This document shows positions 8,829-17,243 of a stretch of DNA of 44,625 bases, piece by piece; within the stretch, counting starts at the first letter, position 1, and the number at the start of each line of letters is the position of its first letter. The stretch is from NCBI GenBank assembly GCA_964465665.1, contig CAYXKM010000292.1:1-44625 (forward strand). The letters are read 5' to 3'. The notes under the pieces are model-generated. The model ran no database searches. It was given only the letters and a program-made list of their open reading frames with translations, and was not told the origin of the DNA. Source of the DNA: JAKEGN01 sp964465665 (lineage in GTDB: Bacteria > Pseudomonadota > Gammaproteobacteria > Steroidobacterales > Woeseiaceae). The position numbers and the translations under genes are program-made.

Positions 8829-10840
8829 GCCGCTTTGCCTATGCCGCTGTGTCGGAGCAACGCATCGATAGTCGGTTCTCTGCCACGAAACGCGACAAAG
8901 GCCTGCATGAAATCACGGCTCCCGCCCACCTCGAGTATCTCGCTGCGGAAACGCGCGGCAGTCGGTTTGTGGAATATTCCGGATTCCTCGAATGCTGCGA
9001 ACGCATCGGCTGCAAGGACCTCGGCCCACTTGTAGCTGTAATACCCGGCAGCGTAGCCGCCGGCAAAGACGTGTGAAAATGCGTGCGGCATGCGGTTGTA
9101 CTCGGGGTGGCGAACCAGTCCAACCTCGGCGCGCACTTCGTTCAGAACATGCATCACGTCCATGTCTTCGCGGTACTCCGTATGCAGCCGGAAATCGAAG
9201 AGCGCAAACTCGATCTGCCGCAGCATGGACAGCGCCGCACCCACGTGCCGGCTTTGGTCGAGCTTTCGGTGCATTTCCTCGGGTAATACTTCCCCGGTCC
9301 GGTAGTGCGCCGAGGACTTCACGAGGACATCGTAGTACCAGGCGAAGTTTTCCATGAACTGGCTCGGCAACTCGACCGCATCCCATGGCACACCGTTGAT
9401 GCCGGCAAGACTGGGGTAGTCGACCTTGGTCAGCAGGTGATGCAGCATGTGGCCGAATTCGTGAAAGAGCGTCAACACGTCATTGTGTGTCAGCAGCGAC
9501 ACGCCGTTCTCGTCAGGACGGGCGAAATTGCATACCAGGTAGCCGATCGGCAGGATACTTTCACCAGCCAGGTTTTTGCGCGCGATGCACTCGTCGATCC
9601 ATGCGCCGCTGCGTTTGCCGCTTCGTGCGAACAGATCTGTATAGAAACCGCCGATGATCACGCCGGATTCGTCTGCAACATCGAAGTAGGACACGGATTC
9701 GTGCCACACAGTGACATTCCTGTTGCGCGTCAGCGTCACACCGTAAAGCCGGCTGGCCAGGTCGAACAGTCCCTCCTTGACCCTGTTTACCGGGAAATAC
9801 TGTCGCAGCGCTTCTTCCGAGATCACGAACTGTTGCTCTTTCAGTTTCTCCAGGTAATAGGCGGTATCCCAGGCTTCGACAGGGTGATCTGCCATGGCCT
9901 GAATTCTCTTGAGTTCCGCGCGCGCGGCCTCCTTCGTGCGTGAGGCAAGCTGCAGCAGGAAATCGATGACGTCGTGTGTGGTCGTTGCCATCTTCGTCGC
10001 AAGCGATAATTCCGCGTAATTGCCGAAACCGACCAGATTTGCGATCTCGTATCGCAACGCCAGGATTTTCCGGATGTTGTCACTGTTGTCCCAGTCGGAC
10101 TTGCCCTGATCGGATGCACGCGTCGACCAGGCTTTGTAAAAGGTCTGCCGGAGTTCGCGATTGTCTGCGTGCGTCGTTACGTCGACATATGTCGGTGCAT
10201 CGAGAGGCAACCACCAGCCCCGCAGACCGCGTCGCTGCGCGTCGGCACCTGCTTGCGCAAGTGAATGTTCCGGCAAGCCAGCCAGCATTGCCCGGTCCTC
10301 GGTGTGAAAGTACCAGTCGTCGGCGGCGTCCTGAACATTGTGCTCGAATTTCGCCTGGGTCGAGGCGAGTTCCTGCAGCAGCGCGCGATATCGCGCTTTG
10401 TCGATGTCCGGCAAAGCGACACCGGCCAGACGAAAGTCGCGGAGTTCCTGCTCAAGCAGCATTTTTATTGCAGCGGGCGCTGTTTCCGGCAACTCGTCCG
10501 CAATGCGCTGGTATGCTTGTTGCAGTCGCTGATTCTGCGAAATCTCCGCGCCGTGTTCCGTAATCAGGGGCAAGGCCGTGTCATAGACCTCGCGCCACTC
10601 GGGATCGCCGAGCACGCTTTGCAAGTGTGACACCGGTGACCACACCCGGCTGAATTCATGGCTCATCGACTCCAGCGGGACGACCAGTGAATCAAAATCT
10701 TTCGCATCGGCATGGTCGAGCAAGACATCGAGTTTTGTGCGGTGCTCTGCGATAAGCTGATGGATGGCCGGGAGTACGTGATGCGCCTCGATTTCGCCGA
10801 AACGGGGCAGTGATGTTGTATCCAGTAAGGGGTTCGTCAT
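8825..10840 (-). CDS. prlC: Oligopeptidase A, M3-family zinc metallopeptidase
   Basis: 671 residues from the ATG at 10840 (a GTG three codons earlier is possible). The zinc-binding helix LFHEFGHMLHHLL carries HExxH at about residue 458, with the downstream M3 motif segment YAAGYYSYKWAEVLAADAF. The cytoplasmic enzyme degrades short peptides, including cleaved signal peptides. Length matches E. coli OpdA (680). It is divergent from glutathione reductase across a 64-88 base gap and overlaps xthA at its 3' end. Confidence 0.95.
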   Translation of the reverse strand: MTNPLLDTTSLPRFGEIEAHHVLPAIHQLIAEHRTKLDVLLDHADAKDFDSLVVPLESMSHEFSRVWSPVSHLQSVLGDPEWREVYDTALPLITEHGAEISQNQRLQQAYQRIADELPETAPAAIKMLLEQELRDFRLAGVALPDIDKARYRALLQELASTQAKFEHNVQDAADDWYFHTEDRAMLAGLPEHSLAQAGADAQRRGLRGWWLPLDAPTYVDVTTHADNRELRQTFYKAWSTRASDQGKSDWDNSDNIRKILALRYEIANLVGFGNYAELSLATKMATTTHDVIDFLLQLASRTKEAARAELKRIQAMADHPVEAWDTAYYLEKLKEQQFVISEEALRQYFPVNRVKEGLFDLASRLYGVTLTRNRNVTVWHESVSYFDVADESGVIIGGFYTDLFARSGKRSGAWIDECIARKNLAGESILPIGYLVCNFARPDENGVSLLTHNDVLTLFHEFGHMLHHLLTKVDYPSLAGINGVPWDAVELPSQFMENFAWYYDVLVKSSAHYRTGEVLPEEMHRKLDQSRHVGAALSMLRQIEFALFDFRLHTEYREDMDVMHVLNEVRAEVGLVRHPEYNRMPHAFSHVFAGGYAAGYYSYKWAEVLAADAFAAFEESGIFHKPTAARFRSEILEVGGSRDFMQAFVAFRGREPTIDALLRHSGIGKAA

Positions 10841-10928
10841 AAAGCTCACGATTCCACAAGTGGTCGGATGTTATCACAACGTCTGACTTGGCAAACGCCG
10901 GGTCTGACCGATTATGGAAAAGGAAAGC

Positions 10929-12278
10929 ATGGTGGGAAATGATTACGACCTGATCGTCATCGGCGGCGGGAGTGGCGGCCTTGCGCACGCGCAGCGTGCG
11001 GCGGAGTACGGCGTACGTGCAGCGGTCATCGAGTCCGGGCCGCTCGGCGGCACCTGCGTCAATGTTGGTTGCGTTCCGAAAAAGATCATGTGGTACAGCG
11101 CGTACCATGCGCATGCCATACGGCATGCTGAATCATTCGGATTCGATGTGTCGCTGGACGGGCACAGCTGGCCCGATCTCAAGTTGCGACGCGATGCTTA
11201 CATTCGACGCCTGAACGGCATATACGAGTGCAACCTGGAAAAGCGTAACGTCGCGTTCATCCCGGGTAAAGCGCAGTTCGTCGACGTCAATACCGTTTCG
11301 ATCTCGGGCAAAAAACTGACCGCCGGCAACTTTGTCATTGCGACCGGCGGTTATCCCATCGTGCCGCAGATCCCTGGAGCGGAGCACGGCATCACCTCGG
11401 ACGGATTCTTTCAACTGCCGGAAAGACCACAGCGTGTCGCACTGGTCGGCAGCGGCTACGTTTCGGTCGAGCTTGCGGGTGTATTCAACGCGCTGGGCTC
11501 GGAGACGACGGTGCTCGTGCGCATGGACAGTGTGCTGCGAAGTTTCGACAACATGCTGCAGGAAGAACTGCGCAAGGTCATGCAGCAGGACGGTATCGTG
11601 CTCGAGACCGGTGTCGTGCCGGACTCCGTGCGCAAGGATCGCGACGGCCTGTCGCTCTTCGCCGCGGACGGCAGAACATTCGGTCCTTTCGATGCGATTG
11701 TCTGGGCCGTGGGACGCGCCGCCAACATAGGACAGCTCGATTTGCCGGCATCAGGTGTTCGCACGGACGAAAACGGTTTTGTCCATGTCGATGACTTTCA
11801 GCGCACGAATGTGCGGAACATTTTTGCGCTGGGGGATGTCACCGGCCGTGAAGCGCTGACCCCGGTTGCGATTGCCGCCGGCAGGCGGCTCGCCGACCGC
11901 CTCTACGGTGGCATGCCGGACCGGCATCTCGACTATCGGAATATTCCGACCGTCATTTTCTCGCATCCGCCGATCGGCACGGTCGGCCTGACGGAGACAG
12001 AAGCACGGCAGCATTTCGGTGATGAGGTAAAAGTGTACACGTCACGGTTCACATCGATGCTGTATGCACTCGGCGAACACAAAGTCCGGACATCGATGAA
12101 ACTCATAACCACCGGCGCCAGCGAACGGATCGTTGGCTGTCACCTGATCGGCGAAGGAGCCGACGAGATGCTGCAGGGATTCGCCGTTGCGATAAGAATG
12201 GGCGCAACCAAGAAAGACTTCGATGACACTGTCGCGATCCACCCGACCAGCGCGGAAGAACTCGTTACGATGCGCTGA
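10929..12278 (+). CDS. gor: Glutathione-disulfide reductase
   Basis: 449 residues from the ATG at 10929. That start is preferred because AAGGA sits five bases upstream, whereas the ATG at 10914 has no ribosome-binding site. Features: N-terminal FAD dinucleotide fold (DLIVIGGGSGG), redox-active GGTCVNVGCVPKK with both cysteines, NADPH-binding GSGYVSVELAGVF, a second FAD contact FALGDVTGREALTPVA, and the C-terminal HPTSAEELVTMR supplying the catalytic histidine. It regenerates reduced glutathione with NADPH, serving the GST-type genes nearby. The 3' end overlaps that of aroE by 14 bases in convergent orientation. Confidence 0.95.
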   Translation: MVGNDYDLIVIGGGSGGLAHAQRAAEYGVRAAVIESGPLGGTCVNVGCVPKKIMWYSAYHAHAIRHAESFGFDVSLDGHSWPDLKLRRDAYIRRLNGIYECNLEKRNVAFIPGKAQFVDVNTVSISGKKLTAGNFVIATGGYPIVPQIPGAEHGITSDGFFQLPERPQRVALVGSGYVSVELAGVFNALGSETTVLVRMDSVLRSFDNMLQEELRKVMQQDGIVLETGVVPDSVRKDRDGLSLFAADGRTFGPFDAIVWAVGRAANIGQLDLPASGVRTDENGFVHVDDFQRTNVRNIFALGDVTGREALTPVAIAAGRRLADRLYGGMPDRHLDYRNIPTVIFSHPPIGTVGLTETEARQHFGDEVKVYTSRFTSMLYALGEHKVRTSMKLITTGASERIVGCHLIGEGADEMLQGFAVAIRMGATKKDFDDTVAIHPTSAEELVTMR

Positions 12279-13098
12279 TCGAGAGCTGCTTCAGCACATC
12301 CGCAGTATTCGGCCTGATGCCTCGCCACAGGTGAAAGGATTCGGCAGCTTGTTCCACCAGCATGCCCCACCCCATGACCGACTTCGCAGCGCCGTGTTTC
12401 GCCGCCCAGCGGCTGAACGGTGTGGGAGTCAGGCCATATGAAAGGTCGTAGCAGACGCAGCCGTCACTGATCGCGGAAGCCGGATACGGCGGCGCCTCTC
12501 CGGTGAGACCGGCGGAAGTGGCATTGATGATCAGCGAATAGCGGGTCGATTCCGGGATCTCCCGGAAACGGCACGCAGCTACCGCGCCGGCCGATGCGAA
12601 CTGCTCGGCAAGATCGCGTGCTTTTGACAGTGTCCTGTTCGCAATAGTCAGGGACGATGGCCTCGCTGCGAGCAACGGCGCCACGATACCGCGCGTTGCG
12701 CCGCCCGCGCCGAGTATGAGTACGTGACTGTCGCGCAGATTCAGTCCGAGGTTGCCGACCAGGTCGCGCATCAGGCCGATACCGTCGGTGTTGTCACCGA
12801 AAACCGAACTGTCCTGGAATAGCAGTGTGTTCACCGCCCCGGCAATGTGTGCGCGCTCGCTCAGCTGGTCGACAAGGCGCAGCACCTCGGTCTTGTGCGG
12901 CACCGTGATGTTCAGGCCCTTGCCGCCGGTGCGCTGAAACTGGGCCACAGCGGTGTCCAGCTTGTCGGGGGCAACCTGCAGCAGTTCGTACTGGATGTTC
13001 TGGTTGGTCTGCAGCGCAAACAGCCGGTGAATGACAGGCGACCGGCTGTGCGATACCGGGAAGCCCATAACGCCGTAACGGTCAATGACGCTCGCCAC
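12265..13098 (-). CDS. aroE: Shikimate dehydrogenase (NADP+)
   Basis: 277 residues. Substrate-binding motif GFPVSHSRSPVIHRLFA at the N-terminus, the catalytic lysine in NITVPHKTEVLRLV, the NADP-binding GAGGATRGIVAPLL, the basic NRTLSKA patch, NATSAGLTGE, and the C-terminal GWGMLVEQAAESF are all present. It reduces 3-dehydroshikimate to shikimate in aromatic amino-acid synthesis. Its start overlaps the end of hemB by 17 bases, so the pair is likely co-transcribed. It converges with gor. Confidence 0.95.
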   Translation of the reverse strand: MASVIDRYGVMGFPVSHSRSPVIHRLFALQTNQNIQYELLQVAPDKLDTAVAQFQRTGGKGLNITVPHKTEVLRLVDQLSERAHIAGAVNTLLFQDSSVFGDNTDGIGLMRDLVGNLGLNLRDSHVLILGAGGATRGIVAPLLAARPSSLTIANRTLSKARDLAEQFASAGAVAACRFREIPESTRYSLIINATSAGLTGEAPPYPASAISDGCVCYDLSYGLTPTPFSRWAAKHGAAKSVMGWGMLVEQAAESFHLWRGIRPNTADVLKQLSISAS

Positions 13099-14104
13099 TG
13101 TCCCTCAGCCATCGGGCCGCCTGCATTGAAAAATAACTGAGTATGGCGCTGGCGCCCGCGCGCTTTATGCACAACAGCGTCTCGAGTACCGCATCGCGTT
13201 CCTCGAGCCAGCCATTGGCCGTTGCCGCCTTGATCATCGAATACTCGCCGCTCACCTGGTAAGCAAACGTCGGCACACGAAACTCGTCTCGCACACGGCG
13301 AATGACATCGAGGTACGGCAGCGCCGGCTTCACCATGACGATATCCGCACCTTCGGCGATATCGAGGCCGACCTCGCGAAGCGCTTCGTCGCTGTTGGCC
13401 AGATCCATCTGGTAGTTGCGCTTGTCGCTCTTGCCGAGGCTCGCAGCAGAGCCGACAGCGTCACGAAACGGTCCGTAGAAGCACGACGCATACTTGGCTG
13501 CATAGGCAAGTATCAAGGTGTTGCGATGTCCTTTGGCCTCGAGCGCATCGCGGATGGCGCCGATACGTCCATCCATCATGTCGGACGGTGCGAGGACATC
13601 AGCACCGGCATCGGCGTGCGACAGAGCCTGACTGACCAGCATCGTGACGGTCTCGTCATTCAGCACGTAGCCCTCGCGGTCGATGATCCCGTCCTGCCCG
13701 TGCGTGGTGTACGGATCGAGAGCGATGTCCGTGATGATCGCGAGATCCGGCGCTTCCTTACGGATGGCCCTGACGGTTCTTTGTACAAGTCCTTCCGGGT
13801 CGGCGCAGGCGCTGCCATCGGCCGACTTGTGCGATGCGTCGATCACCGGGAAAAGGGCGATCGCGCGGACACCCAGTTCCAGGGCAGCCGCGGCCTCCCG
13901 CACTGTCCCCTCGATGCTGCGGCGTTCCACGCCGGGCATAGAGGGCACGGCCTCGGCAGCACCCTTGCCATCCTTGACGAACAGCGGGTAAATCAGATCA
14001 GCCGGCCCGAGGCCATTTTCGGCGACAAGGCGTCGCAAAGCGTCCGTGCGGCGCGTACGCCTCAGGCGAGTTCGAGGGAACCTTGACCGGGTCAGATCGC
14101 TCAT
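13082..14104 (-). CDS. hemB: Delta-aminolevulinic acid dehydratase (porphobilinogen synthase)
   Basis: 340 residues when started at the ATG at 14104 (MSDLTRSRFP); the frame extends 23 codons further upstream but those residues are not family-like. The two active-site lysines are in LAYAAKYAS (about residue 203) and IVMVKPALPYLD (about 256). The metal site reads DIALDPYTTHGQDG, the Asp-rich type seen in Pseudomonas, instead of the triple-cysteine zinc type, so it is probably magnesium- rather than zinc-dependent. It condenses two 5-aminolevulinate into porphobilinogen for heme synthesis; hemF lies further along in the window. Confidence 0.95.
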   Translation of the reverse strand: MSDLTRSRFPRTRLRRTRRTDALRRLVAENGLGPADLIYPLFVKDGKGAAEAVPSMPGVERRSIEGTVREAAAALELGVRAIALFPVIDASHKSADGSACADPEGLVQRTVRAIRKEAPDLAIITDIALDPYTTHGQDGIIDREGYVLNDETVTMLVSQALSHADAGADVLAPSDMMDGRIGAIRDALEAKGHRNTLILAYAAKYASCFYGPFRDAVGSAASLGKSDKRNYQMDLANSDEALREVGLDIAEGADIVMVKPALPYLDVIRRVRDEFRVPTFAYQVSGEYSMIKAATANGWLEERDAVLETLLCIKRAGASAILSYFSMQAARWLRDSGERH

Positions 14105-14222
14105 AGGTGTGTCAACATGCCATAACGCTTGGATTTTCCATGGTTTTCGGTAGGGTTTCCACGTCTGAATCACAAAATCGGCAGTTGCGGTAATAAATTC
14201 TCAGGGGGCAGGGTCATCTCGA

Positions 14223-14765
14223 ATGAAAAACAGCAACGCTCATATCGAGCGCAAGAAGCGATTTGATCGGCTGGTGGCAGTGATGCACAGGGATATGTAC
14301 CGCTACGCAGCCTGGCTGAGCCGCGATCCGGCTGTTGCAGAGGATGTTGTTCAGGACGCGATGCTGAGGGCCTGGAAATCGCTGGACTCGCTTCGCGAGG
14401 ACTCCGCCGCCAAACAATGGCTGCTGACCATCGTGCGACGTGAGAACGCAAGACACTTCGAGCGCAAGCGGCTCGAAACCGTCGACATCGACGAGTTGAC
14501 GGCTGCGCAGTCGGCAATGCTGGCGGTGACCGACGACTCGGATCTCGACGAGGCGAGGGCAGCGATCTTCCGCCTCGAGGACGAATACAGGGAACCACTG
14601 GTACTGCAGGTGATGCTGGGGCACAGCACCGAAGAGATTGCAGAATTGATGAACATACGCCAGGGCGCCGTTCTGACACGGTTGCACCGGGCGCGCATCA
14701 GGTTGAAGGGCGTGTTCGACAGGAACGCACAGGACGATACCCGGAATCACGGCACAGAATCATGA
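14223..14765 (+). CDS. ECF-type sigma-70 family RNA polymerase sigma factor
   Basis: 180 residues with only the two essential sigma regions. Region 2 spans roughly residues 15-60 (DMYRYAAWLSRDPAVAEDVV, followed by QDAMLRAWKS). Region 4 spans about 120-165 (YREPLVLQVMLGHSTEEIAE, then LMNIRQGAVLTRLHRARIRL). A GGGGGCAGGG-type ribosome-binding stretch precedes the ATG. It overlaps the anti-sigma gene by ATGA and lies upstream of the cysteine-repeat peptide gene. By analogy with sigma/anti-sigma/bufferin loci it probably responds to metal or redox stress and controls this operon, but that is inference; no matching promoter pair was identified. Confidence 0.9.
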   Translation: MKNSNAHIERKKRFDRLVAVMHRDMYRYAAWLSRDPAVAEDVVQDAMLRAWKSLDSLREDSAAKQWLLTIVRRENARHFERKRLETVDIDELTAAQSAMLAVTDDSDLDEARAAIFRLEDEYREPLVLQVMLGHSTEEIAELMNIRQGAVLTRLHRARIRLKGVFDRNAQDDTRNHGTES

Positions 14766-15475
14766 ATTGCGAAGAGTACAGGGAAGCATTGGCAGCACAG
14801 CCGGACGCATCGTCTGCCGGCGCCGGGGAACATGCCGCGCAGTGCATCGAATGCACGGCGTTTCGTCGCGAGATCCAGTCGCTGGAAAAGTTGATAACGC
14901 GCGCGCTTGAAATCGAAGTACCCGAGCTCCGGTTGCCGGAGCTTGTGCCGGTCGACCGCGGTTCCAATATCGCGCGGTTTCCGCTTCGCAGGATGTCGGC
15001 GCCGGTGTGGATAGGCCTTGCCGCGAGTGTGGCGATTGCCGCCGTACTCGGCATACGGATGCTGACCAGCGATACCGTCTACCCCTCACTGGAGGCGGAG
15101 ATCCTTGCGCACCTGGATCATGAGCCGCAGGCGCTGCTTGTCACGAGCACGGCGGTATCCGCGCAGCGACTCGGCAGGGTCATCGGCACGAATGCGGAAA
15201 TGGATTCGAGCCCCGGCCTCGTTACCTATGCAACAAGCTGCATCATCAACGGCCATACTGTTCCGCACCTGGTCATTCAGGGCGAGAGCGGTCCCGTGAC
15301 GATACTGTTGCTTGCCGAAGAGAAGATTGAGGCCGCGGTTCCGATCGAAGGCGAAGGCGTGCGGGGCGTTATTTTGCCGGTTGGCGACGGCAGCATAGCG
15401 GTGATCGGCGAGCGCGACGAACCGCTCGAGAGTATCCAGGAACGAGTAGTGAACGCGGTGCATTGGAAGACCTGA
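14762..15475 (+). CDS. DUF3379-type membrane anti-sigma factor with zinc motif
   Basis: 237 residues. The N-terminal cytoplasmic part has a zinc-binding anti-sigma motif H-A-A-Q-C-I-E-C (HX3CX2C) at about residues 29-36. One transmembrane helix follows (VWIGLAASVAIAAVLGI, about 80-97), then a ~140-residue periplasmic DUF3379-like domain (LEAEILAHLDHEPQAL ... GPVTILLLAEEKIEAAVPIE). It presumably sequesters the upstream sigma factor at the membrane until a periplasmic or redox signal is sensed; the Cys/His motif could itself be metal- or thiol-sensitive. Its start codon overlaps the sigma stop. Confidence 0.85.
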   Translation: MNCEEYREALAAQPDASSAGAGEHAAQCIECTAFRREIQSLEKLITRALEIEVPELRLPELVPVDRGSNIARFPLRRMSAPVWIGLAASVAIAAVLGIRMLTSDTVYPSLEAEILAHLDHEPQALLVTSTAVSAQRLGRVIGTNAEMDSSPGLVTYATSCIINGHTVPHLVIQGESGPVTILLLAEEKIEAAVPIEGEGVRGVILPVGDGSIAVIGERDEPLESIQERVVNAVHWKT

Positions 15476-15536
15476 AAACGCATCGATAATTTTTTTTGCC
15501 CAGCTCGGGCATCATGACCAGAGGTAGGAGAAATAC

Positions 15537-15941
15537 ATGTCTGATAACAAAGTAGCAAAACCGGTTGCTGTCGCCGTTGGCCTGGCGTTGGCTGGTACTT
15601 TCGGCTTTGGCGGCGTCGCCAGTGCGGATACGGGCGTCAGTCCGTTTGCCATGACCTCCCTGAGTGCCGGCTACATGCTTGGTGCCGGCGAGGGAAATTG
15701 CGGTGGGGATAAAGGCGAGAAGGCAGAAGGCACCTGCGGCGGTGACAAGGGGGAGAAAGCAGAAGGACAGTGCGGTGGCGACAAGGAAGACAAGGACGCC
15801 GAAGGTACCTGCGGAGACGACAAGGACGCCGAAGGAAGCTGTGGCGGAGACAAGGATGCGGAAGGAAGTTGTGGTGGCGACAAGGAAGACAAGGACGCCG
15901 AGGGCAAGTGCGGTGAAGGCAAGTGCGGCGGTTCGCTTTGA
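15537..15941 (+). CDS. hvfA: HvfA/bufferin-like Cys-Gly repeat RiPP precursor (predicted metal-binding, exported)
   Basis: 134 residues. A signal peptide (hydrophobic AVAVGLALAGTFGFGG, predicted cleavage after Ala-Ser-Ala at residue 30) precedes a spacer with the family-like segment AMTSLSAGYMLGAGEG, then a highly repetitive acidic tail. It has eight cysteines (55, 67, 79, 92, 102, 112, 125, 130), all in E-G-x-C-G with x = N, T, Q, T, S, S, K, K; only the last two are the canonical EGKCG. In characterised relatives, MNIO (DUF692) plus an HvfC-type partner convert such cysteines into heterocycles that bind copper or related metals. No such enzymes are encoded in this window. A strong GGTAGGAG ribosome-binding site precedes the ATG and a terminator follows. 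Confidence 0.8.
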   Translation: MSDNKVAKPVAVAVGLALAGTFGFGGVASADTGVSPFAMTSLSAGYMLGAGEGNCGGDKGEKAEGTCGGDKGEKAEGQCGGDKEDKDAEGTCGDDKDAEGSCGGDKDAEGSCGGDKEDKDAEGKCGEGKCGGSL

Positions 15942-15974
15942 TACGCTGACGACGCCTCGCGAGGTCTGATCACG

Positions 15975-16001
15975 AAGCCCGCTGGAAACAGCGGGCTTTT
16001 T
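15975..16001 (+). terminator. Rho-independent terminator after the HvfA-like gene
   Basis: AGCCCGCT (15976-15983) pairs perfectly with AGCGGGCT (15990-15997), closed by a G-C pair around a GAAA tetraloop and followed by TTTT. It lies 34 bases after the stop codon and closes the sigma/anti-sigma/precursor operon, separating it from tag. Confidence 0.92.
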
Positions 16002-16119
16002 GTTTGCCCGGGCCACAAAACAGGGTGAATCAGGGGCTTTTGGAGGGTGTCAGAATGGCATCTTGCTGCTACGCTTTTGCGGCCAGGTTCAGCAATTCGT
16101 CCTTTTCCGGAATTCACCA

Positions 16120-16707
16120 ATGAGCAAAAAAACCAAACGTTGCGACTGGGCTGGCGAGACCAGCCTTCAATACATCCAGTATCACGACACCGAGTGGGGC
16201 GTGCCGGTCTGGGATGACGTCAAGCAATTCGAATTTCTGATTCTGGAGGGTGCGCAGGCGGGACTCAGCTGGTCCACGATCCTGAACAAGCGGGTTGGTT
16301 ACCGTAAGAATTTTGCAGACTTCGATGCGGCCAGGGTTGCCCGGTTCACGCAAAAACGCGTCGATCGGATTCTTCAGGATCCGGGTATCGTGCGGAACAA
16401 ACTGAAGGTGAACGCAGCGGTGGTGAACGCCCGGTCATTTCTCGCGGTCCAGGAGGAATTCGACTGCTTTTGCAACTACATCTGGCGGTTCGTGGATGGC
16501 CGACCGAGGCAGAACAAGCACAGGCTTCAGTCGGAGGTCCCGGCCACTTCCCCGGAATCCGACGCCATGAGCAAGGACATGAAAGATCGCGGATTCAAGT
16601 TCGTCGGCAGCACTATCATGTATGCGCACATGCAGGCAACCGGCATGGTCAATGACCACCTGACGACCTGCTTCCGTCATCGGGAGTGCGCGTTACTGGC
16701 CCGGTGA
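16120..16707 (+). CDS. tag: DNA-3-methyladenine glycosylase I
   Basis: 195 residues from the ATG at 16120; the frame runs 40 codons further upstream across the preceding terminator, which cannot be part of the protein. Family motifs: CDWAGETSLQYIQYHDTEWG (zinc-ligand Cys and His), ILEGAQAGLSWSTILNKR (base-recognition Glu and Trp), and the C-terminal HLTTCFRHREC supplying the remaining zinc His and Cys. It excises 3-methyladenine in base-excision repair of alkylated DNA. It stands alone after the bufferin-like operon. Confidence 0.93.
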   Translation: MSKKTKRCDWAGETSLQYIQYHDTEWGVPVWDDVKQFEFLILEGAQAGLSWSTILNKRVGYRKNFADFDAARVARFTQKRVDRILQDPGIVRNKLKVNAAVVNARSFLAVQEEFDCFCNYIWRFVDGRPRQNKHRLQSEVPATSPESDAMSKDMKDRGFKFVGSTIMYAHMQATGMVNDHLTTCFRHRECALLAR

Positions 16708-16805
16708 CGGGCCGGCTTGGCCGGTGAGAGTATTGAAAAGACCGTGGCGCAGGCGGATTATGCTGCTGCAGATCCCGTTATAAAAACACTCACAAGGGGA
16801 CTCAC

Positions 16806-17243
16806 ATGTCCGAGAACGTACAGAACGTTGTTCCGCGTTCGTTCTGGGTAATCTCCGGGGTAGCGCTGGTCTGGAACCTGGTGGGTGTGCTTGCTTTTGT
16901 CACGCACATGACCATGGCCGAGGAAGCTCTGTCAGAGCTCCCGGAAGCACAGCGCATGTTCTACGATTCGTTGCCTGCATGGGCTGACGGCGCATTCGCG
17001 GTGGCGGTTTTCGGTGGGGCGCTCGGCAGTCTCCTGCTGTTGCTTCGCAAATCCCTGGCTGTCGCGGCTTTCGTCGCATCGCTGGCAGGCCTCCTGGTCC
17101 AGCTGTATCACTTGTTCATCATGGCCGGCGGGATTGAAGTATTCGGTCCGGGCGAACTGATATTGCCCGGCGTGGCGCCGATCATTGCCGTATTCCTTGT
17201 GTGGTACTCGAGAAGTGCAAAGTCCAAAGCGTGGATTACCTGA
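16806..17243 (+). CDS. Small four-helix integral membrane protein
   Basis: 145 residues with four hydrophobic helices: VISGVALVWNLVGVLAFV, FAVAVFGGALGSLLLLL, VAAFVASLAGLLVQLYHLFI and GVAPIIAVFLVWYS. Short acidic loops contain MTMAEEALSELPEAQRMFY. I recall this as a conserved gammaproteobacterial family sometimes labelled 'sugar transporter' without evidence; no transport function is claimed here. AAGGGG lies six to eleven bases before the ATG. The following gene starts immediately after its stop codon, so both are probably one operon. Confidence 0.75.
   Translation: MSENVQNVVPRSFWVISGVALVWNLVGVLAFVTHMTMAEEALSELPEAQRMFYDSLPAWADGAFAVAVFGGALGSLLLLLRKSLAVAAFVASLAGLLVQLYHLFIMAGGIEVFGPGELILPGVAPIIAVFLVWYSRSAKSKAWIT

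Noticed and set aside
15484..15512. T-run and GCCCAGCTCGGGC hairpin upstream of the HvfA-like gene, considered as a terminator
   Set aside because: On both strands the U-tract is on the wrong side of the stem for termination.
16000..16119. 40 extra codons at the start of the tag frame
   Set aside because: They run from within the upstream terminator and lack family similarity; the ATG at 16120 matches Tag.
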